From Candidatus Brevefilum sp. (GTDB lineage Bacteria > Chloroflexota > Anaerolineae > Anaerolineales > Anaerolineaceae), in assembly GCA_007135845.1 (NCBI GenBank), contig SLIC01000244.1, positions 1 to 6,715 on the forward strand: DNA of 6,715 bases. The letters are read 5' to 3'. The number at the start of each line of letters is the position of its first letter. Within the stretch, counting starts at the first letter, position 1. The translations under genes and the position numbers were made by a program. The notes under the pieces are model-generated. The model saw nothing but the letters and a program-made list of their open reading frames with translations, had not been told where the DNA came from and did not search any database. Shown piece after piece: positions 1 through 5,332 of this stretch.

Positions 1-935
1 ACCTTTAAACCATCCCAAACTTTTGTATCACCGCCCGCGATGATCGCTGGGAGCTCACCAATCAAGACCCAACCCCCGATCAATAAGACCACTGCCGACA
101 GTATGTGGAGCCAAAACCCAGAATTTGTATGCTGCTTTTCGGCTCTGCTCCAGATCAACCAGGCGGCAATAAGCAAAATAACACCGCTGCTAATCGTAAT
201 GACCTGCGGCCAGATGCCTGGATCGACACCTTCACTCAATGCAGCCGCATAAGCGGCACTCACCTCCTGCAGGGTGAAATAAAGCAGCCCGACACCAATG
301 CCTAGTGCCAAAAAGGTCATTGCAAAGTAAGCCTGGTAGATTAAATTATTTCGGCTTCGCCACAATCTATAGATAATCACACTGACAACCACAGCAGCAA
401 GGAAGATCCACCGAAAGGTACGCCAGGCTGGGAGCACGCTTTCTGCTCGCAAGGCATCCACCAGGAAATCCAAAAACACAATTTCGTCCCTCTCCAAACC
501 CCGCAATTTGAAACCGATATCCAGCACCTCTGGAAGAGCGTGGTAAAACCAGTTGAGAAAGGAAAAACCTACGCCTGCAAATAGCAATCCTGGCAAAATG
601 GTCAACCAGGGCTGATCACCATATTCTCGTTGCATTTTCAGGGTTTTCTTAAGGAGAAAATAAACACCAACCAGTGCACCCAGACCCAAGAAAAAAGTAA
701 TCACATAAGCCAAGTTGCCGACAGCAGTAACATAATTCGCCAGGCCAATCATATCCGCCCGCACGATGCGCCAGCGATGTAAACTCACATATAGTGCAAA
801 AAACACCGGGAAAATACCAAAAATAAAAATCAGTAGTGTCGCAGGGGCGATAAAAATATAAGCAGTAAGATATTCCTTTAACTGTCGCCCCCGTCGGCCT
901 GTAAAAATCCTCTTTATAAAGTTTTTCTTCTCCAT
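1..935 (-). CDS. Carbohydrate ABC transporter permease, MalF-type, N-terminal part (3' end off the window)
   Basis: The frame is open from an ATG at 935 to the window edge, giving 311 complete codons without a stop. Residues 21-52 read EYLTAYIFIAPATLLIFIFG followed by IFPVFFALYVSL, the first transmembrane helix typical of MalF/UgpA-type sugar permeases. HRWRI and IGLANYV (residues 63-69) then match the usual 'GLxNY' segment. The permease core seems to resume only at the window edge with GGDTKVWDGLK (residues 301-311), like the 'FWxALxNT' start of the binding-protein-dependent transport domain. The intervening stretch of about 230 residues holds roughly six hydrophobic segments (about 74-95, 110-130, 172-190, 199-220, 242-262 and 272-292), which is unusual for the family. 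GAGGG lies 3 bases before the ATG. The protein should sit in the inner membrane and pair with a second permease, a binding protein and an ATPase outside the window. The sugar cannot be told. Confidence 0.8.
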   Translation of the reverse strand, partial: MEKKNFIKRIFTGRRGRQLKEYLTAYIFIAPATLLIFIFGIFPVFFALYVSLHRWRIVRADMIGLANYVTAVGNLAYVITFFLGLGALVGVYFLLKKTLKMQREYGDQPWLTILPGLLFAGVGFSFLNWFYHALPEVLDIGFKLRGLERDEIVFLDFLVDALRAESVLPAWRTFRWIFLAAVVVSVIIYRLWRSRNNLIYQAYFAMTFLALGIGVGLLYFTLQEVSAAYAAALSEGVDPGIWPQVITISSGVILLIAAWLIWSRAEKQHTNSGFWLHILSAVVLLIGGWVLIGELPAIIAGGDTKVWDGLK

Positions 936-1059
936 AAGCCCTCAATCAAACAATATTGATTTCAGGTACCCCAATCTCAAAACATGTGAGATTCTTCTTC
1001 TCAAAAATTTTTGTACACTCGGCTGGCATAAGCAGTTAGCCATGGGCCAATAAATACAA

Positions 1060-1074
1060 AGTATTGAGAATACT
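1060..1074. promoter_or_regulatory. Possible operator palindrome at the permease transcription start
   Basis: AGTATTGAGAATACT is a perfect inverted repeat with 6-base arms and a 3-base centre. It lies immediately downstream of the TATAAT at 1081-1086, spanning about +1 to +15 of the predicted transcript. Repressors of sugar transport operons often bind palindromes at this place. No regulator gene is in the window, and the motif is not one I can assign to a family. Confidence 0.3.
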
Positions 1075-1080
1075 AAGCCT

Positions 1081-1086
1081 ATTATA
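1081..1086 (-). promoter_or_regulatory. -10 box for the permease gene
   Basis: The minus strand reads a perfect TATAAT at 1086-1081, preceded by CCTG. It lies in the 264-bp gap between the end of pxpA and the permease start. Predicted transcription would begin near 1074 and leave a leader of about 140 nt. No good -35 hexamer is visible at 16-18 bp spacing, so an activator may be needed or the match may be chance in AT-rich DNA. Confidence 0.4.
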
Positions 1087-1199
1087 CAGGAAAAACCGAG
1101 CCTTAATCCTTTCTGGCCAGGCAATTTGGATTTTTAAGGATGCCAGAAGAAATTATTCAAAAACCTTCTGTTATTTTGATTTGTTGAACTTCTGATGCA

Positions 1200-1970
1200 T
1201 TACTGGGCGATAATTTGATCCAACGGCCGGATTTCAACACCTGCCCGTATCAATGCCTGCTTCACCAGCCGGGCGTTCTCTACAGCAGCATCATGATCAC
1301 CATGCAAACACAGCGTGTCGATCCTGATCGCTTCACCGGCTTGCGTGATCCCATCCCTCACCAGTTGCACCGCATTCACAGCCACCTGTTCTGGTTCACT
1401 GATCAACGCACCTACCTGGCTCCTGGGCATTAACTGACCATTCGGCAGGTAAGCCCGATCTGGAAAGCCCTCGTTAGCCGTCCGCAGTCCCACGTCCCGC
1501 CCCGCCCGCACCAGTTCAGACCCTGCCAGCCCAACCAGGATCAGCTGTGGATCAAATGAAAGCACCGCCTCAGCAATCGTTAACGCTGTAGGGTAGTCCC
1601 GGGCTGCCAGGTTGTACAATGCCCCATGCGGCTTGACATGCACCAGTTTCGTCTTTGCCATGCGGGTAAAGGCTGAAAGGGCACCCAACTGGTAGCAGAT
1701 GGCGGCAGCCAGCGCGCTTTGGGACAACGCCATGTCGCGCCGCCCAAACCCCTGCAGATCCGGGTACCCGGGATGAGCACCCACGGCCACGCCGTGACCC
1801 TGTGCCAATTCGACGGTGCGCGCCATGACCTCCGGATCCCCTGCGTGGAACCCACACGCGATATTTGCAGAGGTGATCCATTGCATCATGGCTTCATCCT
1901 GCCCCAGGTGATACCGACCAAACCCTTCCCCCAGGTCACAGTTAAGATCAACGGCTAAAGACCTAACCAT
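1200..1970 (-). CDS. pxpA: 5-oxoprolinase subunit PxpA (LamB/YcsF family)
   Basis: This 256-residue protein has the usual length for the family and appears complete. It is the PxpA subunit of the ATP-dependent prokaryotic 5-oxoprolinase, which converts 5-oxo-L-proline to L-glutamate together with PxpB and PxpC in the cytoplasm. Family signatures are seen in order: DLNCDLGEGFG (8-18), SANIACGFHAGDP (34-46), GVAVGAHPGYPD (60-71) with GFGRR following, VKPHGALYN (112-120), PDRAYLPNGQLMPRSQVGAL (170-189) and LCLHGD (220-225). The ATG at 1970 is supported by GGAGG with a spacer of about 5 bases (minus strand GGAGGATTTATG). It overlaps the end of pxpC by 16 bp, so its ribosome site lies inside pxpC and translation is probably coupled. 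It is the last gene of the operon. No convincing U-tailed terminator hairpin follows it. Confidence 0.95.
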   Translation of the reverse strand: MVRSLAVDLNCDLGEGFGRYHLGQDEAMMQWITSANIACGFHAGDPEVMARTVELAQGHGVAVGAHPGYPDLQGFGRRDMALSQSALAAAICYQLGALSAFTRMAKTKLVHVKPHGALYNLAARDYPTALTIAEAVLSFDPQLILVGLAGSELVRAGRDVGLRTANEGFPDRAYLPNGQLMPRSQVGALISEPEQVAVNAVQLVRDGITQAGEAIRIDTLCLHGDHDAAVENARLVKQALIRAGVEIRPLDQIIAQ

Positions 1971-2911
1971 AAATCCTCCTCGAACTGACAGGTTGAATCA
2001 ATCTTTTCAATCGCCGTCCCCCATAAGGCCTGGGCTTCATTTATCTCACAAGGCTTAAAATGCAGTGTCCCGCCACCCGGCGCCAGCTGCACCAGTAAGG
2101 GCAGATCAACCTTTGCCACCGTGCCGATGTAGGTATAACCACCCGTGGTGGGATGGTCAGGCATCATCACAATCGGTTGACCGTTACCCGGCACCTGGAT
2201 CTGCCCCAATATCATGCCCTGTGAAACAAGGTCTGCGCCGTTGGTATGCATCAAGGTTGGCCCTTCCAGACGATAGCCCATCCGGTCCGATTGTGTGGAA
2301 ACGGAATAAGGGGTTTCCCAGAATTTCGTCCTGCTTGACGGTGAAAAGCGTTCCTGGTGAGGGCCTGGAATTACCCGCAGTAAGACGTTGTCAGCATAGT
2401 GTGGGCGCTGACTTTCAGGCATAATATTTCCAGCCAGAGCCGCACTTTCACCTGCCAAAGCTGATAAGGATAATTGATCCCCTTCGACAAGCTTCTTCCC
2501 CAAGCCAGCGGCCGGGAAAGTGCTGCGCGAGCCCATCCACACCGGGGATTGAACCCCGCCTGCGGTTGCCAGGTAGACCCAATTCCCGCCGGAAGCCTTT
2601 TTAAATCGCAACCGGTCCCCGGGCTTGGCAACAAAAGACATCCATAAGGGCAGCTGGCGGGCATTCACAAAAAGCTGATAGCCTGCTCCAGCAACTGCCA
2701 ATAATGATCGCTCTTTAACCCATATTTCAGCGTCTGAAAATCCAATCTCCACACAGGCCGCAGTGGGACCATTACCCACCAGCCGATTCGCAGCTCGGAA
2801 AGCCCACCAATCTATGGGTCCAGATTCGGGCATGCCAAAGCGCTGGTAACCAAACCGGCCAGCATCCTGGATGCTCAAGAACAAGGACGCTTGCTGAATC
2901 GTTAAAGTCAT
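1955..2911 (-). CDS. pxpC: 5-oxoprolinase subunit PxpC (KipA-like, biotin-dependent carboxyltransferase-like family)
   Basis: This 318-residue protein is of normal length for the family. PxpC (formerly KipA/YbgK) associates with PxpB and resembles the second carboxyltransferase-like domain of urea amidolyase. Most automatic annotations therefore call it an allophanate hydrolase subunit 2, but the pxpA neighbour favours 5-oxoprolinase. Conserved features are QDAGRFGYQRFGMPESGPID (15-34), AANRLVGN (40-47), the Gly-rich ATAGGV (115-120), SDRMGYRLEGP (208-218), IQVPGNGQPIVMMPDHPTTG (238-257) followed by GYTYIG, and QLAPGGGTLHF (275-285). Its ATG overlaps the pxpB stop as ATGA (4 bp), a classic translational coupling junction. 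It sits between pxpB and pxpA, as in the E. coli order. Confidence 0.95.
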   Translation of the reverse strand: MTLTIQQASLFLSIQDAGRFGYQRFGMPESGPIDWWAFRAANRLVGNGPTAACVEIGFSDAEIWVKERSLLAVAGAGYQLFVNARQLPLWMSFVAKPGDRLRFKKASGGNWVYLATAGGVQSPVWMGSRSTFPAAGLGKKLVEGDQLSLSALAGESAALAGNIMPESQRPHYADNVLLRVIPGPHQERFSPSSRTKFWETPYSVSTQSDRMGYRLEGPTLMHTNGADLVSQGMILGQIQVPGNGQPIVMMPDHPTTGGYTYIGTVAKVDLPLLVQLAPGGGTLHFKPCEINEAQALWGTAIEKIDSTCQFEEDLWLGL

Positions 2912-3591
2912 GGCTGCAAGCGTTCCTGTGCCGACACGAAACTTACTTCATCCCCCGGTGAGAGGGTGAAATGCGGTTCATGCAGCGGGTCGTACAGCAC
3001 CAGGTTTGTCCTGCCGATCAACCGCCAGCCGCCCGGTGAGTCCAGGGGATAAACCCCAGTTTGCATCCCCGCAATGCCAACCGATCCTGCTGGTACATGC
3101 GTTCTTGGCTGATCAAGCCGCGGTGTAGACAAACCCGGATCTAACCCCATCAGGTAGGCAAAACCGGGCAAGAAACCCATCATACCAACGAAATAAACCT
3201 GTTCGGTATGTTTTCTAATGACTTCAGCCTGGGAAATACCATGAAATTCTGCCACAAAGGGCAGATCCGGTCCATCCACCCCGCCATAACGCACGGAGAT
3301 GTCCACCTGCTTAGGAGAAGGCTCGGACGTGGCTGATAGTGCAGAGAAACAACTTTTCACCCAGTTTTTTAAGGTTGTGAGCTGAATCTGAAATGGGTCA
3401 TACAGTACGAGGATGCTGGCGTATGCCGGGACCCACTCAATGATGCCAGCAAGTGGCGTCTCCTGCATGCGTTTATCAATCAAACGTACCTGGTGGTTGA
3501 CCTGTGCCGATATGCCTTCCCCGAAGGTCACCAACAGGGCACCCTCGCCAACTGGTGAAAATCGTGGGTATCCTGCCACGCCTTTAACCAT
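2908..3591 (-). CDS. pxpB: 5-oxoprolinase subunit PxpB (KipI-like, carboxyltransferase-like domain)
   Basis: This 227-residue protein has family-typical length. PxpB (formerly KipI/YbgJ) forms the complex with PxpC that, with PxpA, hydrolyses 5-oxoproline using ATP. The N-terminal domain begins with YPRFSPVGEGALLVTFG (8-24). The C-terminal cyclophilin-like domain shows RYGGVDGPDL (101-110), VGMMGFLPGFAYLMGLDP (135-152), the PRLDQPRTHVPAGSVGIAG run (157-175) and YPLDSPGGWRLIGRTN (181-196). These match the family consensus. The ATG overlaps the end of the upstream yihY/brkB-like gene by 8 bp. No strong Shine-Dalgarno site is seen, so coupling to upstream translation is likely. KipI of Bacillus was also described as a KinA inhibitor, but the complete pxpBCA set makes 5-oxoprolinase the better call. 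Confidence 0.95.
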   Translation of the reverse strand: MVKGVAGYPRFSPVGEGALLVTFGEGISAQVNHQVRLIDKRMQETPLAGIIEWVPAYASILVLYDPFQIQLTTLKNWVKSCFSALSATSEPSPKQVDISVRYGGVDGPDLPFVAEFHGISQAEVIRKHTEQVYFVGMMGFLPGFAYLMGLDPGLSTPRLDQPRTHVPAGSVGIAGMQTGVYPLDSPGGWRLIGRTNLVLYDPLHEPHFTLSPGDEVSFVSAQERLQP

Positions 3592-4492
3592 CAGACCGCT
3601 GTTGCCTGGCCCTTTGGATCGATTCAGTTAAGTGGGCACCCATCAACATAATAATCGCCGTCAGGTACACCCAGAATAAAAGTGCCACGATTGACCCTAA
3701 AGAGCCATACACAAGCTGATACTGATTAAGACTGCTGCTGAGAAACCAGGAAAAACTATTATTAAGCAGCATCCAGGTCACACCGGCAATCAAGCCTCCG
3801 ATAAGAGATGCCCTTCGGCTGACAGAGACGGTTGGCACCCATTGGTACAAAGCCCAAAACATGAGCCAGTTCAACAAAATCGACACCATGTATACCCCGA
3901 CCTTCCAAATGATTGTCTCATTTAAATTCACCCCAGTGATGGGTAACTCGATCGTCGGGATCAGCCCAATAAGCGTCGAAACCGCCAGGGACAGTAGGAG
4001 CAAAAAGCCCAGCCCAAAGAAGATCATCAAAGCCCGCAACCGCCCCTTAACAAAATCCAGCCGCTCTGCTCGAAGAAAGGCGCGGTTGATATTCATTGCT
4101 AATATATTGAAGACGTTGGTCGACACCCAAATCAGCGAAACCAGGGCAATAAGAGTAACTGTCCCGCGCAGTTCAAGGACATGGTTGATATTTAGAATGA
4201 CCAGGCTTTCAGCCATCGGGATGGTGCCTTGCAGTGCAGTCAACAACTGGTCCTGGACCACACGCTTATCCATAAAAAAGCTGCCAACAACAATAAACAC
4301 CAACAGCATCGGGAAGATGGAGAAAAACGCGTAATACCCCAGGCTGGCAGCTGCTTCTGACCCACGTTCTTCACCAAAACGCTCCACAGCGATCCGGATG
4401 ATTTCTAATGTCCCACCGGACAATTTGTTCGCCCGCTGGTAAAATGCTGTAAGTTTCTTTTGTGCTATTTGAATAACATGTTTTAGGTCCAT
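3584..4492 (-). CDS. YihY/virulence factor BrkB family inner-membrane protein
   Basis: From the chosen ATG this is a 302-residue protein with about six transmembrane segments (near 50-73, 111-135, 152-180, 196-218, 228-252 and 262-288). Family features are EAAASLGYYAFFSIFPMLLV (46-65), WALYQWVP (213-220), YGSLGSIVALLFWVYLTAI (262-280) and LMGAHLTE (283-290). Members were long called ribonuclease BN, which is a misannotation. Their function is not firmly established, and transport or efflux roles have been suggested. The frame is open further upstream to a TTG at 4576, but that start has no ribosome site and the extension would cover a TATAAT box. The ATG at 4492 has AGGG 8 bases upstream and follows that box. 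The stop overlaps the pxpB start by 8 bp, making this the first gene of the pxp operon. Confidence 0.88.
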   Translation of the reverse strand: MDLKHVIQIAQKKLTAFYQRANKLSGGTLEIIRIAVERFGEERGSEAAASLGYYAFFSIFPMLLVFIVVGSFFMDKRVVQDQLLTALQGTIPMAESLVILNINHVLELRGTVTLIALVSLIWVSTNVFNILAMNINRAFLRAERLDFVKGRLRALMIFFGLGFLLLLSLAVSTLIGLIPTIELPITGVNLNETIIWKVGVYMVSILLNWLMFWALYQWVPTVSVSRRASLIGGLIAGVTWMLLNNSFSWFLSSSLNQYQLVYGSLGSIVALLFWVYLTAIIMLMGAHLTESIQRARQQRSDG

Positions 4493-4516
4493 AAACATTT
4501 CCCTGATTTTTCTTTT

Positions 4517-4522
4517 ATTATA
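4517..4522 (-). promoter_or_regulatory. -10 box for the yihY-pxpBCA operon
   Basis: The minus strand reads TATAAT at 4522-4517. Transcription would start near 4510, giving a leader of about 18 nt that contains AGGG (4504-4501) before the ATG at 4492. The -35 region at 17 bp spacing (ATCGAA) is poor. The position supports the shorter protein start. Confidence 0.45.
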
Positions 4523-4604
4523 CTGGTTAATGACCTGATTTCGATAAAAACAAATTTGCTCCAGGACAATTGCCAAGCCAGCAGCTCAGTGCGAAGTTGT
4601 CATG

Positions 4605-4610
4605 TATAAT
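4605..4610 (+). promoter_or_regulatory. -10 box for the MazG-like gene
   Basis: A perfect TATAAT lies at 4605-4610, preceded by TG, and is divergent from the operon promoter about 85 bp away. Transcription would start near 4617 and give a leader of about 30 nt. No clear -35 hexamer is visible (CAGCTC at 17 bp spacing). The two -10 boxes share a 155-bp intergenic region and could share regulation. Confidence 0.45.
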
Positions 4611-4647
4611 AACCTCTGGGTTTTAACCAGCACACTAAGGAGCACAC

Positions 4648-5037
4648 ATGGACATCCAGATCATCCAAAAATATTACCAGGCACGCGGTTTGCAATGGCC
4701 TTCTGCCAAGGACGCCTTATGGTTTTTCCTTTCAGAGGTGGGCGAGCTGGCCGAAGCTTACCTGGTGCACCATGAAATGGAGCTCACGGATGAAGAGGTG
4801 AGGATGCTGAAAATCTTTGCTGACGAAGGTTTTCATGCTGATGAAATCGTCTCCCGTGTGGACGGTTGGGTGAGGAATAACGACCGTGTTAGGAAAGAGG
4901 ATATCAGTAAAGAAGTGGCAGATTGTGAGATGATGCTGGCGGTGTTCATGTACAGCCTGACGAAAACTTCCCCGGATGATGCCCTCTTGGAGAAGATGAA
5001 GGAGAAGTTGGGTTCCCAGTCTAGAGCATTAACTTAA
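4648..5037 (+). CDS. MazG-like all-alpha NTP pyrophosphohydrolase
   Basis: This 129-residue, helix-rich protein carries the two metal-binding motifs of the MazG/dUTPase-like all-alpha superfamily. The first is SEVGELAEA with E30, E33 and E36. The second is KEVADCEM with E89 and D92 (ExxD). Members hydrolyse (d)NTPs to the monophosphate and pyrophosphate, typically for nucleotide-pool cleaning, in the cytoplasm. The substrate cannot be read from sequence. The spacing between the two motifs is long: residues 37-88 are mainly charged (VHHEMELTDEEVRMLKIFAD and RVDGWVRNNDRVRKED), where most small MazG proteins have a shorter linker. The start is well supported by AAGGAG at 4637-4642, 5 bases before the ATG. 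It is single-gene length and has no MazG tandem domain. The nearest downstream terminator is at 5219-5243. Confidence 0.8.
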   Translation: MDIQIIQKYYQARGLQWPSAKDALWFFLSEVGELAEAYLVHHEMELTDEEVRMLKIFADEGFHADEIVSRVDGWVRNNDRVRKEDISKEVADCEMMLAVFMYSLTKTSPDDALLEKMKEKLGSQSRALT

Positions 5038-5054
5038 ACATCCGACAATCCCAT

Positions 5055-5083
5055 TTGACATGCTGATCAACATCGATTACACT
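5055..5083 (+). promoter_or_regulatory. Sigma70-type promoter TTGACA-17-TACACT
   Basis: A perfect -35 TTGACA (5055-5060) is followed after exactly 17 bp by TACACT (5078-5083), which matches 4 of 6 bases of TATAAT. It begins 18 bp after the MazG-like stop codon. Transcription would start near 5090, 21 nt upstream of the strong ribosome site at 5111-5117. This is the best complete promoter in the window. Confidence 0.6.
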
Positions 5084-5125
5084 TTTGCCAGTCAATCAAC
5101 ACAGACCAGAAAGGAGGCTAGTTTA

Positions 5126-5197
5126 ATGTCAGACAGCTTAATCATCACGCAAAGACAATATATCAACGCGCTTCCTGCTGGTCAATTCAGTTATTAG
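5126..5197 (+). CDS. Short open frame of 23 codons (small protein or leader peptide)
   Basis: The frame reads MSDSLIITQRQYINALPAGQ followed by FSY and a TAG stop. Support comes from its setting rather than similarity: AAGGAGG at 5111-5117 lies 8 bases before the ATG, a promoter sits just upstream, and an intrinsic terminator starts 21 bases after the stop. The unit is therefore a self-contained transcript of about 155 nt. The peptide has no transmembrane segment and no run of one amino acid that would mark a classical biosynthetic attenuator. The unit could encode a small protein, be a leader for the downstream RIO kinase gene, or be a small RNA in which this frame is incidental. I do not recognise the peptide. 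Confidence 0.45.
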   Translation: MSDSLIITQRQYINALPAGQFSY

Positions 5198-5218
5198 TCT
5201 TGGACTTTTCCTGATCAG

Positions 5219-5243
5219 CCACAGGCAGCGCCTGTGGTTTTTT
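5219..5243 (+). terminator. Intrinsic terminator
   Basis: CCACAGGC (5219-5226) and GCCTGTGG (5230-5237) form a perfect 8-bp GC-rich stem with an AGC loop, followed directly by TTTTTTCTTTT. It closes the 23-codon unit and any readthrough from the MazG-like gene, about 90 bp before the RIO kinase gene. Confidence 0.92.
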
Positions 5244-5280
5244 CTTTTCCCAGAAAGCAAAAACTGCAGAATACATCTCT

Positions 5281-5300
5281 CCTGGTACAAACCAGGTTTT
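5281..5300 (+). other. Small hairpin with T-run upstream of the RIO kinase gene
   Basis: CCTGGT (5281-5286), loop ACAA, ACCAGG (5291-5296) and then TTTT. It lies between the strong terminator and the RIO kinase start. It looks like a weak second terminator or an RNA leader structure. The 6-bp stem and short T-run make strong termination doubtful. A TATAAA at 5318-5323 just downstream could be the -10 of a separate rio promoter, but its -35 (GGTTTT) is poor. Confidence 0.35.
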
Positions 5301-5332
5301 ATGATGGTATCCGTTTGTATAAATATTAAGGA

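Noticed and set aside
649..945. Minus-strand frame of 98 codons starting at a TTG
   Set aside because: It overlaps the permease gene in another frame. The product is Cys- and Tyr-rich with no family features, while the neighbouring frame gives a clear permease start.
942..1124. Minus-strand frame of 60 codons in the gap upstream of the permease
   Set aside because: It needs a TTG start, has no ribosome site, and spans the TATAAT box and palindrome. It looks like chance.
1144..1170. Inverted repeat CAGAAG...CTTCTG after pxpA, considered as a terminator
   Set aside because: The stem is only 6 bp, the loop is 15 bases, and no T-run follows on the minus strand.
1570..1881. Long alternative minus-strand frames inside pxpA
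   Set aside because: They are out-of-frame readings of pxpA without family features or ribosome sites.
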